A DNA stretch of 64,000 bases from Bacilli bacterium (GTDB lineage: Bacteria > Bacillota_I > Bacilli_A > RFN20 > CAG-826), in contig DAOKYO010000001.1 of the NCBI GenBank assembly GCA_035326105.1, forward strand, positions 806,001 through 870,000, in the 5' to 3' direction. Shown here piece by piece: positions 41,766-49,630 of this stretch. A model generated the notes under the pieces. That model worked only from the letters and a program-made list of their open reading frames with translations. It searched no databases and was not told where the DNA came from. Within the stretch, counting starts at the first letter, position 1, and each line of letters begins with the position of its first letter. Position numbers and translations under genes: made by a program.

Positions 41766-42104
41766 TTAACTAAGGAATGTCATTAACTTCAGAAAGTTCT
41801 TTTCCCGTACTTTTTCAGAAATAGTGACAATGTCATATATCCATAAAATACCGAATAGACCGCCGGTTAGAAGTTTTAAAACCCCCATACCTATATCGCC
41901 AATCATAAAGCGATCAATGCCAAGACCACCGACGAAGATTGAAACTAAAAGCAACATCATCGGATCCATCAAATCAATTCCATAGACGAGAAGCGTTTCA
42001 TCACCTTGATATAAGGCGAGCTTTTCCCGAATAAAGGGCAATTGTTCCGGTGGAAGTTTCTTAGCGTTTTGCATGATAAACAAATCAATTTTTTCTTTTT
42101 CCAT
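41766..42104 (-). CDS. TM2-domain membrane protein
   Basis: A 112-residue protein with a basic/polar N-terminal half and a TM2 domain in residues ~53-100: two helices around the GGLGIDRFMIGDIGMG turn and LLTGGLFGILWIYDIV. TM2 proteins are small bitopic hairpins of unknown role. It lies 4 bp after the next TM2 gene; the SD (GGAGGA) lies inside that gene's end, somewhat far (about 15 bases) from the ATG. Confidence 0.82.
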   Translation of the reverse strand: MEKEKIDLFIMQNAKKLPPEQLPFIREKLALYQGDETLLVYGIDLMDPMMLLLVSIFVGGLGIDRFMIGDIGMGVLKLLTGGLFGILWIYDIVTISEKVREKNFLKLMTFLS

Positions 42105-42108
42105 ACAA

Positions 42109-42603
42109 TTATTTGTCTCCTCCTTTCTTGCAGGCATTCAATGCTTGAGTGAACAACAAATAGTTTTTCTTTTTTGTTAGTTCTGAACATTTAAACCAAT
42201 CAATGATTACAAAAACCATTTGAACCAAAATTGTAATGCTAGCCACGACCATCAAGATGCCGATTAGAACACGTAATCCTGGAGAGTTGATTCCGCCATA
42301 CGGATTCATATTTACATTTACCAAAGCTATGGCAACCAAAAAGATAACGAAGGACACCACTCCTAAAATCAATTTCCGCAGACCGCGTGTTTTTTCACCG
42401 ATATAAAACATATCGATTCCTAGGCCTCCAAGAAAAATGCTTAGTAGAAGCACAATAAGCGGATCACGTAGATTAATGGAACTAATTGTAATTCGATTAT
42501 CATCTTCAAGATCAATTAATGATTTACGGACAAAATTTACTTGGTAAGGTTCAAAGTACTTTCCTTTAGTCATTAAGTATAGACTCACAAAAGATTTATC
42601 CAT
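42109..42603 (-). CDS. TM2-like membrane protein, paralogue
   Basis: A 164-residue relative of its downstream neighbour: the polar N-terminal part and the SIFLGGLGIDMFYIGEKTRG turn align with it, while the last 50 residues form further hydrophobic helices in place of the usual short TM2 end. The critical Arg of DRF is Met here. SD AAAGGAG precedes the ATG at 42603. I infer tandem duplication followed by divergence. Confidence 0.75.
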   Translation of the reverse strand: MDKSFVSLYLMTKGKYFEPYQVNFVRKSLIDLEDDNRITISSINLRDPLIVLLLSIFLGGLGIDMFYIGEKTRGLRKLILGVVSFVIFLVAIALVNVNMNPYGGINSPGLRVLIGILMVVASITILVQMVFVIIDWFKCSELTKKKNYLLFTQALNACKKGGDK

Positions 42604-42874
42604 ATTTGCTCCTTTTATATATTGTATTGTATTTTGCAAATATATTAAATGGAAATAGCACAAATGTTTATATATTTAATCTATAAGCGCTGAAAAAGGA
42701 CTTCTTAAATGATGGCCAAGAAAATGTGTCAATCAAACAAGGTAAAAAAAGCAAATAAAAATATTTAAAAAAATATTAGTGTTCTATTTTTATTCTAGTA
42801 TCATCAATGATCATATAACCCGAACCATTTGAAGACATTGGTTTGATTAACTACTTATTCTCATCACGATAGCT

Positions 42875-44221
42875 TTATAGAAACATAGTCATATAAACAG
42901 GCAAATAGATAACACCATCTTTTTGCATTAAATCTTTTGTATGAATAATGTATTTTTTACCCAGTTTGTTTTTAAACTTGATACTAAACTTGTCCAATGA
43001 CGACGTGGTATAGTTCTTGCCAGACTTAACTTCAACAGGTGATATTTTAGTTGGTTTAGATTGATCGATAATTAGAAAATCTATTTCCATCATATTTGAG
43101 CGGTCTTGATTATCAGTCCTTGAGTAAAAATATAATTTCTTATTTAAAGCAGTAAACATTTGAGCGACGATATTTTCAAATATCATACCATTGTTAATAT
43201 CTAGTCGATCTTGAATAATGGCTTTTGCTACTTCTTGATGCATTTCATCATTTTCACTAAATGCATGACTCAATAATAACCCCGTATCTGCCATATACAT
43301 TTTAAGCGTTAATCTATCCCGATTTAGAGATAATCCAAAACTGGGATCGGATGTATTAAAACATACATTTGTAATCATGGCTTCGTCTAACCATGTAAAA
43401 GCATCCTCATAATCTCTAAATCTCGCATCTTTTGATAATGAACTTAACATAAACTTTTTCTCGTGTTTCGATAATTGACTAGGAATTTCATCAAAAATAC
43501 TAAGCACTTTATGTTCATATCCTTTGGCATATTTTGAAATGTCGTTCTTATAAAGCTTTAAAATATCTCTTTTAATCCGATCTACTTTTGTATAATCATT
43601 GGTATCTAAAAATTCCATAACTGCTTGAGGCATACCTCCGATTAACAAGTACTGTCTAAATAGTTTCATAATCGTTGAATGAATTTCGCCAAGGGGTCTT
43701 AGATTATCAAAATGCTTTTTAATAAGAGGAAAAACATCTCCTCTTCCAAGAGCAGTACAAAATTCTTCGAAATCAAGCGGATGCATTTTGATTGCCCTTT
43801 CTTCTGAAGGTATTAAAATACTTTCTACATTACGCTTGATTGATAATAAAGATCCAGTTTCAATGTAATCATAGCGGTTGTCTTTCACTAGATGTTTTAT
43901 CAGTTGCCTAGCTTGAGGAAATAATTGCACTTCATCAAATACAATAAGTGAATTTCTTTCGAATAATGTAATTCCAGTGATTGATGTTAAGAAAAAGAAA
44001 AAATCATCAAGATTTGATGCGTATTTTTTAAAAAGCGATTTAACCTCAGTACTTGCAACACTAAAATCTATGAGTATATATGACTTGTATTCTTTTTTTG
44101 CGAAGGCTTCAACCACAGTGCTCTTTCCAACGCGTCTTGCGCCTTCTATGAGTAATGCGGTTTTGCCATTTTCATTTTTCCACGCAATCAATTGCTTATA
44201 TATTTTACGTTCTAGCCTCAT
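42875..44221 (-). CDS. AAA ATPase with DUF4143 (AAA_14 family)
   Basis: A 448-residue ATP-binding protein. Walker A is LLIEGARRVGKSTVVEAF (~residues 22-39), Walker B SLIVFDEVQLF (~94), followed by an HLVKDNRYDYIETGSLLS sensor stretch; the C-terminal half has the DUF4143 domain (EIDFLIIDQSKPTKISPVEVKSG, PD-(D/E)xK-like core). Family members are common in accessory DNA and often linked to anti-phage or toxin functions, but their job is unknown. The ATG at 44221 follows AGAGGTG. Its promoter holds a 20-bp direct repeat. Confidence 0.88.
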   Translation of the reverse strand: MRLERKIYKQLIAWKNENGKTALLIEGARRVGKSTVVEAFAKKEYKSYILIDFSVASTEVKSLFKKYASNLDDFFFFLTSITGITLFERNSLIVFDEVQLFPQARQLIKHLVKDNRYDYIETGSLLSIKRNVESILIPSEERAIKMHPLDFEEFCTALGRGDVFPLIKKHFDNLRPLGEIHSTIMKLFRQYLLIGGMPQAVMEFLDTNDYTKVDRIKRDILKLYKNDISKYAKGYEHKVLSIFDEIPSQLSKHEKKFMLSSLSKDARFRDYEDAFTWLDEAMITNVCFNTSDPSFGLSLNRDRLTLKMYMADTGLLLSHAFSENDEMHQEVAKAIIQDRLDINNGMIFENIVAQMFTALNKKLYFYSRTDNQDRSNMMEIDFLIIDQSKPTKISPVEVKSGKNYTTSSLDKFSIKFKNKLGKKYIIHTKDLMQKDGVIYLPVYMTMFL

Positions 44222-44551
44222 CAATATCACCTCTTATAACTATACTATACACGTTTTTTGATTTTTAATATGGAAAATAATACACGTTTTTTGATTTTTT
44301 AAAGTGCTGTTATATCACGTTATCATGAATTGACTCTTAGGTATTATATATTTATTCTCATTTAAAATGAGGAGTGATGTTACATTATTCCCATATTTTA
44401 CATTAAGTAAAATATGGGATTCGATGCATAAACTAGAAAAAATTATTAAACAATACATTTTTGATATTTTTTGCACTTTGAATCAATAAATCATGAACAA
44501 GCAATGTCCGTAAAAACAAAAATGCCCCTTCCAAATTGAATAAAGAGTGAG
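44222..44551. other. Gene-free stretch upstream of the AAA ATPase
   Basis: Holds the direct-repeat promoter region of the ATPase (44247-44299) and otherwise AT-rich sequence without supported genes. Confidence 0.5.
44247..44299 (-). promoter_or_regulatory. 20-bp direct repeat in the AAA ATPase promoter region
   Basis: ATACACGTTTTTTGATTTTT occurs at 44247-44266 and again, identical, at 44280-44299, 33 bp apart start to start (about three helical turns). The nearer copy lies just upstream of a TATAGT-like -10 on the minus strand. It looks like a paired operator, perhaps for autoregulation. Confidence 0.55.
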
Positions 44552-44695
44552 TCATTTTGGAGTTCGAAAATTCATAGTTTTTCTCCTCAATACATTATAA
44601 TATGGTTTCTATTATTGTTATGAATATTTGAAAGATACCTACAACTATTGTAGCAAAAAATCTAATAATTGATCTCATAAAATCAAAAAATTGAT
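44552..44695 (-). repeat. Copy 1 of a 144-bp duplicated element
   Basis: It aligns without gaps to 49067-49210 in the same orientation with nine mismatches by eye (about 94 percent identity). It carries the C-terminal half of the small hydrophobic peptide gene and a 7-codon frame downstream. The 5' half of the peptide gene is missing here. Confidence 0.85.
44595..44695 (-). pseudogene. Truncated copy of the 57-residue hydrophobic peptide gene
   Basis: It encodes only the last 33 or so residues (QFFDFMRSIIRFF, then VVGIFQIFITIIETIL) of the intact gene at 49110-49283. Upstream of the join the frame meets a stop after about a dozen unrelated codons and has no ribosome binding site. Confidence 0.7.
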
Positions 44696-44740
44696 GATGT
44701 GTGAAACATACTTACAAACATCCTGATTCAATTTTCTGAG

Positions 44741-45031
44741 TTACTCTGAATCTTTTATTTTCAAGCCTAAAATGTCTTGAAAATCCTTGAAGTATTCTGA
44801 GCAGACCCATTCATCGCGTTTTCGTTCCTTACCTTTCCCAATAATAGGTTTCAAGATTGTTTGATAACCCTCGTTTAGCGCATCATTGATTGCTAAGCTT
44901 AACCTAGCCTAGCAAAAACTGCAATAATCGTGATTATTATCATCGTTTATTGGTTTGTATTCTTTAAAAACAAATTCTCTATCTTTTAGACGTTCTCCAT
45001 TAATGTATTTCCAATATTCTTTGGTAATCAT
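44741..45031 (-). pseudogene. Small four-Cys protein gene broken by an in-frame TAG
   Basis: The frame reads MITKEYWKYINGERLKDRE onward to HDYCSFC, then TAG at 44909-44911, then continues open in the same frame (ARLSLAINDALNEGYQ, then DEWVCSEYFKDF) to TAA at 44741. CxxC before the stop and VCSEY after it would make a zinc-binding protein of about 96 residues, with the TAG probably replacing Trp TGG. It overlaps the end of the gene at 45000 by 32 bp in another frame. A sequencing error would look the same. Confidence 0.6.
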
Positions 45032-45686
45032 TATTTCCCCCCTTATTATTAATAAACGGTTTAGCTCTTTTTCCTAATGATAAATGAAACTTCTCTGTCT
45101 TAATCTCGGTTGTAACGATATCCTCTTTTTTCTCATATGACAAATCAAACTTATCCAACCCAAATTCATAGCAGCCAAAATCCTTAATTGTTGATGTAAA
45201 ATCATTAACTATCCTTAATTTGTCATTATGAAAGAATAACAGTACATCCTTATCAATAAGAAGTCGATTTGTACAATTATAACATTTGGTAACTAAATAG
45301 CTTTCTGGAATTTTATAGTATTTAAATAACTTTATATTAGCCATTGCAATAATATCTCTTGGAATGGCTTCTAATGACTGAGGTGGATAATGTTTCTCCA
45401 GTTTTTGATATGGAAATAATAAAACCAATGCCGGTGAAATTAGGCTGACAAAAATAACCAAAATCGTATATAATGTCTTTCCAATTACTGGTTCTATCTT
45501 TTGTTCGAGAACAATCATAATACTTAGAATAAAAACGAACAAAATCCAAAATAGGGTTCCAAAAATTAGGCTAAGCCGTCTATTAGCAATATATCTTTGT
45601 CGTGCTGAATTATTTAGTAAATCAATTCTTTTTCTAAGCATTTTTTTGTCAATGTGCTTTGAAAATGGGTATTTGAATCGTCTCAT
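45000..45686 (-). CDS. Membrane protein with two central helices, unknown
   Basis: A 228-residue protein: a basic N-terminal part (residues 1-38), two hydrophobic helices (about 39-62 and 70-92), and a soluble C-terminal domain of about 130 residues with one CYNC motif. I do not recognise a family. The ATG at 45686 has AAAGGA-type purines. The downstream four-Cys gene overlaps it, so the two were likely co-expressed. Confidence 0.6.
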   Translation of the reverse strand: MRRFKYPFSKHIDKKMLRKRIDLLNNSARQRYIANRRLSLIFGTLFWILFVFILSIMIVLEQKIEPVIGKTLYTILVIFVSLISPALVLLFPYQKLEKHYPPQSLEAIPRDIIAMANIKLFKYYKIPESYLVTKCYNCTNRLLIDKDVLLFFHNDKLRIVNDFTSTIKDFGCYEFGLDKFDLSYEKKEDIVTTEIKTEKFHLSLGKRAKPFINNKGGNNDYQRILEIH

Positions 45687-45872
45687 CGAATATCTTTCCT
45701 TTCAAAATCCAGGTCGTAGCAAAAATGAAATGACTCGATAAAGTTGGAGAATATTTTAATGAACCTACACCAATTGTAACCTATCAATAACTGTATTTCT
45801 ATTGTCAACAGAACTTATTTTTAATATTTCACGCCGTCCGCGTACTCCAACTTTCATCATTAATTACATCTT

Positions 45873-46132
45873 TTAATATTTAATAACAATCCAACAGCCA
45901 TCGCTTTTTAAGTCAATTCTTTCAATTATTTTCTTATCCTTCAGCAAGTTAAATGCTTTCCTGGTTGTTCTCTGAGCCACGTCTATTGCACTGTTGCTTC
46001 AAGATATGCGGTGCTTGGATGTTCTATTAAAAGTCCTATTACTTTATTTTCTGTTTTATTTAAACCGACATTTAAACTGATATTTCGACTTATTAGTTTT
46101 ATTTTGGGGTTCGCAACATTTGTCCCTGATTG
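45873..46132 (-). pseudogene. Remnant of a winged-helix domain (AlbA_2/ATP-binding protein C-terminus)
   Basis: Immediately after the fic stop the same frame stays open (NKTENKVIGLLIEHPSTAYL) until a TAG; a shift near 46000 restores AIDVAQRTTRKAFNLLKDKK and ERIDLKSDGCWIVIKY to a TAA at 45873. Joined, the two halves form one winged helix like that at the C-terminus of Schlafen/AlbA_2-type ATP-binding proteins. No start is present. Decayed fragment. Confidence 0.6.
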
Positions 46133-46987
46133 CTATTCTTCCTCTTCGTAATAATATGAACAATCAATTCCACTCATGAAAATTTCTCGATTATTTATGC
46201 CGTCGGTCAACGCGTTATTTAATAAATCAAAGATTGGTTTTGGGTTAACTGGACTTTCTTTCATTGCGGACAAATAGTCGTTTTTTTCAATCTTTGACCA
46301 GTCAACACATCGCTGTATTCTCGCTTTTAATAATAAATCAAGCCAAATTCTAGTCGATCTTCCATTTCCTTCCATAAATGGATGAGCGATATTCATTTCG
46401 ATATACTTATCCAATATTTCAGGGAATGTATTATCTGGCATCTTATCGATATCTTTTAATACTTGAGGTAAGAAATCACCATTGGCAAACATAAAACCAC
46501 CTTTGGAGATTGTTTTTGTTCTAATCTTGCCCGCAAAATCATAGATTCCTTCAAATAAATAAGCATGGATTTGCTTTAGTAGTTTTGTCTTACCAACACA
46601 TGAAAAATCTAATATTTCAGATCTAAATAATGTGTGGGCTTTTCTTTTGCTCTGCTCGTCTATAGGATCCAAGTGTCCTTCAATCCAAATTTGAAAATCA
46701 GCACTATTTTTACTAGGAAGAATAAAACCGAGTTTCTTGACCCCATTTTCATCCAAGACATCTGAAAGGTATTTCTTGCCATCATCAGCATATAATTTCC
46801 GCTGTCTACAAAATGTATTCAACTCTGGATGCCTTCTCTTAATCGCATTCCAATAAATACGTGGATTTTTTGAATCGGTCAACGCAAAAACAACATCAAT
46901 AGATGAATACCACCACTTAGAATCATCATCATCCCATACGGCGCGAATTCTCTTATTTAAAAACAATCTTAGAAAAGATTTTATCAT
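46133..46987 (-). CDS. Fic-family protein with Bro-N/DinD-like N-terminus
   Basis: A 284-residue protein. Residues ~8-100 resemble the Bro-N/DinD type of N-terminal domain (AVWDDDDSKWWYSSIDVVFA, then LDENGVKKLGFIL). Residues ~135-245 form a Fic domain with the full catalytic motif HPFMEGNGRSTR (residues ~198-209). Fic enzymes AMPylate proteins; many act as toxins paired with an antitoxin, but none is recognisable next to it. The acidic C-terminus (YYYEEEE) is natural for this group. No strong SD is seen at 46987. Confidence 0.85.
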   Translation of the reverse strand: MIKSFLRLFLNKRIRAVWDDDDSKWWYSSIDVVFALTDSKNPRIYWNAIKRRHPELNTFCRQRKLYADDGKKYLSDVLDENGVKKLGFILPSKNSADFQIWIEGHLDPIDEQSKRKAHTLFRSEILDFSCVGKTKLLKQIHAYLFEGIYDFAGKIRTKTISKGGFMFANGDFLPQVLKDIDKMPDNTFPEILDKYIEMNIAHPFMEGNGRSTRIWLDLLLKARIQRCVDWSKIEKNDYLSAMKESPVNPKPIFDLLNNALTDGINNREIFMSGIDCSYYYEEEE

Positions 46988-47213
46988 ACTAATATGATAA
47001 CAAACTGCGTTTCAGTTGTCTACAATTTGTATGCAACTGCCATATAATGAAACTTTGGCACTATTATGTATCAAAGTTGGTCATCTACCCTGGGTGAATT
47101 ACCTGTTTAAATACATTTACGCACCTATTTCAAAATTTGCGTATCTCTAGTCTATTTTACATACCCTTCGTGGAAAGATATTTGAAATACTAGAACTGCT
47201 TTATTTAAATGAA

Positions 47214-47651
47214 TTACTCTATAATCAAAAATTTATGGAATTTTTTTGGTACGTCTGTAACTGGCAAATTTGCAACTTCAGAAAGTGATTTTAATTCAAT
47301 AGCTTTTTGGTAGTACCATTTCTTATATTCAAGCATATCAAGATTATGTTGTAACGATTCCATTTGTTCAAGAACTGATGCTTTTTGATTGTCAAGTATC
47401 TTGATTCTATTGGCAAAGTCAGTATCACCGGTTTTGTAGTAATCAACAAAACTCTTAATATCTTTGATTGACATACCTGTTTGTTTTAAGCATCCAATAA
47501 TATCCAGCATCCCGATATCAGATTCCTTAAACATTCTGATGCCACCACGTGATCTTTCAACAAATGGTAATAACCCTTCTTTGTCATAATATCTTAATGT
47601 TGATGCATTTACATCCATTTTTTTAGCGATTTCACTAACTGTATAATACAT
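47214..47651 (-). CDS. MerR-family regulator
   Basis: A 145-residue MerR protein: an N-terminal winged helix (YTVSEIAKKMDVNASTLRYYDKEGLL) and a long coiled-coil helix (about residues 75-115), with a short C-terminal part that has no obvious metal-binding Cys. The ATG at 47651 follows TTTGGAGG. Divergent from the DUF3737 gene, whose promoter has a MerR-type 19-bp spacer with a dyad, so it very likely controls that gene. Confidence 0.92.
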   Translation of the reverse strand: MYYTVSEIAKKMDVNASTLRYYDKEGLLPFVERSRGGIRMFKESDIGMLDIIGCLKQTGMSIKDIKSFVDYYKTGDTDFANRIKILDNQKASVLEQMESLQHNLDMLEYKKWYYQKAIELKSLSEVANLPVTDVPKKFHKFLIIE

Positions 47652-47695
47652 AAAATAACCTCCAAACATATTTTTATATTTTTTTAATAAATCTC

Positions 47696-47726
47696 TTGAC
47701 TTAAAGTTGACTTTAAGTAGTAGTAT
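47696..47726 (+). promoter_or_regulatory. MerR-type promoter and operator
   Basis: TTGACT (47696-47701), a 19-bp spacer, then TAGTAT (47721-47726). The perfect dyad ACTTAAAG-TTGA-CTTTAAGT (47699-47718) fills the spacer. The overlong spacer with a centred dyad is the hallmark of MerR-activated promoters. It points to the DUF3737 gene at 47801. Confidence 0.85.
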
Positions 47727-47800
47727 TAACTTGAACTTTCTGATAATAGCGTATCACAAACAAAAAAAGTGTCAATTGTATAGATTAAAAGAGGCAACAA

Positions 47801-48652
47801 ATGAGCAAAATTATTAAAGATCAAATTTTCCAAGAAGAAAGAGCTTTATATAATCTTCAAGATGCAGAATTAATTAACTGCCGTTTTGACGGACCACTTG
47901 ATGGCGAATCCAGTTTAAAAGAAACCAATCATATCATCATAAGAGATTCATATTTCAATCTTCGATATCCATTGTGGCACGCACATCATTTTGAATTAAT
48001 TGATTCTCAATTAGATGATATGGCTAGAGCTGCTTTTTGGTACTCAACATATGGGTTACTTAAGAACGTGAAAATCAATACTATCAAATCACTAAGAAAT
48101 GCTGAACATATCAGAATTGAAGATTCAATCATCATTGCAAGCGAAGTAGGTTGGTTCTGTAATGACATGCAAATCGAGAACACTTATATCGAAGGAGACT
48201 ACCCTTTACTTAAAGCTAAAAACATTACAATTAATAAATCACATATTGACGGCAAATATAGTCTACAATATATGAAAAATGTAAGAATTACAGATTCTAT
48301 ATTAGACACAAAAGATGCATTTTGGCATTCCGAAAATGTTATTGTAGAAAACAGTAAAGTTAATGGTGCCTATCTTGGTTGGTATGGCAAAAATTTAACG
48401 TTCATTAATTGTGAAATCATTGGTACACAACCATTATGCTATACAGAAGGTGTTAAACTCAAGAATTGTACGATGAAAAATGCCGATTTAGCATTTGAAT
48501 ACTCAGATGTTGAAGCAGATATTATCGGGCATATAGATTCCGTTAAAAATCCAAAATCCGGATATATTAAAGCTGACACGATTGGAGAAATCATTTTGTC
48601 TCAATCAATTATGCTCACAGATGCAGTGATTGAAACAAAACCGAATAAGTGA
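47801..48652 (+). CDS. DUF3737 right-handed beta-helix protein
   Basis: A 283-residue protein made of repeated strand-length units with regularly spaced hydrophobic residues (ERALYNLQDAELINCRFDGP, LRYPLWHAHHFELIDSQL, WHSENVIVENSKVNGAY), the build of a right-handed beta helix. It matches DUF3737, a cytoplasmic family of unknown role often placed next to MerR regulators. SD AAAAGAGG precedes the ATG. Expected to be induced through the MerR-type promoter. Confidence 0.88.
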   Translation: MSKIIKDQIFQEERALYNLQDAELINCRFDGPLDGESSLKETNHIIIRDSYFNLRYPLWHAHHFELIDSQLDDMARAAFWYSTYGLLKNVKINTIKSLRNAEHIRIEDSIIIASEVGWFCNDMQIENTYIEGDYPLLKAKNITINKSHIDGKYSLQYMKNVRITDSILDTKDAFWHSENVIVENSKVNGAYLGWYGKNLTFINCEIIGTQPLCYTEGVKLKNCTMKNADLAFEYSDVEADIIGHIDSVKNPKSGYIKADTIGEIILSQSIMLTDAVIETKPNK

Positions 48653-49035
48653 CAAAAATGCCTTTTATTAATTGATATAAGTACCTATCAAATTATACTT
48701 CACATGACACAGGCGTTATTACATATAAGACGTGACCATGTGAGCCCATCTCAAATCGTGTATTTATGTTTATAATCGTGTAAATCTGATTGTAATCGTG
48801 TAGATGGTTTTTGAGTAATGAAAAAATGCACCTTAATTTTGTTGAAAATAATCAACTATGATCGGTATGTATTTTGGAATAAGGGGATTTCCCCTTTCTG
48901 CAAATAAAAAGGCTTGATACGTTTGTATCAAACCTATGCTTTTAATATATCTAAGGTTACCAATACTGATACAATTTTAGCACCCCAAATATTGATTATC
49001 CATGATTATGAACAAATATAATTAATGAAAATAAA
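48653..49035. other. Gene-free stretch with short repeats
   Basis: It holds the 20-bp-period repeat at 48754-48802 and a hairpin (AGGCTTGATAC-GTTT-GTATCAAACCT, 48910-48935) that lacks a convincing T run. No gene is supported. Confidence 0.5.
48754..48802. repeat. Three AATCGTGTA iterons at exact 20-bp spacing
   Basis: AATCGTGTA starts at 48754, 48774 and 48794. The spacing is exactly two helical turns, so the three copies face the same side of the DNA; the 11 bases between differ. This pattern suggests cooperative binding of a protein. Confidence 0.6.
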
Positions 49036-49073
49036 ATGACCCATTCTCAACTGAATTAAGAATGGATCATTTT
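49033..49073 (-). terminator. Terminator of the hydrophobic peptide gene
   Basis: AAAATGACCCATTCT pairs with AGAATGGATCATTTT (one G·T) around CAACTGAATTA, with T after it on the minus strand. A degenerate version follows copy 1. Confidence 0.75.
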
Positions 49074-49090
49074 GGTACTTGGAAATTCAT
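49067..49090 (-). other. Seven-codon frame after the peptide gene
   Basis: ATG-7 codons-TGA (MNFQVPK) preceded by GAGGAG at good spacing. The copy at 44552-44575 keeps the same length and SD (MNFRTPK). The TGA touches the terminator arm. It may be a real micro-ORF or chance. Confidence 0.35.
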
Positions 49091-49210
49091 AGTTTTTCTC
49101 CTCAATACATTATAATATAGTTTCTATTATCGTTATGAATATTTGAAAGATACCTACGACTATTGTAGCAAAAAATCTAATAATTGATCCCATAAAATCA
49201 AAAAATTGAT
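49067..49210 (-). repeat. Copy 2 of the 144-bp duplicated element
   Basis: See 44552-44695. This copy continues upstream into the intact peptide gene. Confidence 0.85.
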
Positions 49211-49283
49211 TTAAATCGATATTACTACTTGCTAATACACCAATCAATAGAATTACACCAAGGCTTCCTAATAGTTTTCCCAT
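49110..49283 (-). CDS. 57-residue hydrophobic peptide
   Basis: Encodes MGKLLGSLGVILLIGVLASS, then NIDLNQFFDFMGSI, then a second hydrophobic stretch to the end (IIRFFATIVVGIFQ, IFITIIETIL). Start ATG at 49283 with AAAGGATGG upstream, stop TAA, then a terminator. It has one N-terminal and one C-terminal membrane helix and almost no charge. It could be a small membrane toxin, bacteriocin-like peptide or holin-like protein; no known family is recognised. A truncated copy lies at 44595. Confidence 0.6.
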   Translation of the reverse strand: MGKLLGSLGVILLIGVLASSNIDLNQFFDFMGSIIRFFATIVVGIFQIFITIIETIL

Positions 49284-49327
49284 GTTTTCACCATCCTTTC
49301 TTAAACTTTAAAATTTGAAAACAAAAT

Positions 49328-49630
49328 TTATTTTTCTTTGATTAAATCTCGTAATTTATGTAAATCATCTAAAGTCGGATTCCCATCTTTTTTTGCATTT
49401 GCTTTCCATGTATAGCCAGTATCCATTTGACGCTTTAATCTGAACCATTCCCTAGTTTGATTTAAAGAGAGGATATTTGGGCCTCCTGTAAAATCAGGAT
49501 CATCTAACTGTGTCAGGTTATGCTCCCATCCACATATTGGACAAATATCAAATAAATCGACAATTGTTGATTCCCCACAACATGGACAAATGATAGTATC
49601 AACTGTTTTCTTGCTTTGATTATCTTCCAT
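49328..49630 (-). CDS. CPCC-family cysteine-rich protein
   Basis: About 100 residues with two zinc-binding knuckles, IICPCCGEST and DICPICGWEHN, followed by the family's NxxSLxQxRxxW-like stretch (ILSLNQTREWF). CPCC proteins are often found as the immunity member of toxin loci. It overlaps the end of the toxin-like gene just upstream. The start is uncertain: ATG at 49630 or an in-frame GTG at 49645. Confidence 0.75.
   Translation of the reverse strand: MEDNQSKKTVDTIICPCCGESTIVDLFDICPICGWEHNLTQLDDPDFTGGPNILSLNQTREWFRLKRQMDTGYTWKANAKKDGNPTLDDLHKLRDLIKEK

Noticed and set aside
42781..42856. 20-codon minus-strand frame after the AAA gene
   Set aside because: Too short, and no SD or homology that I can name.
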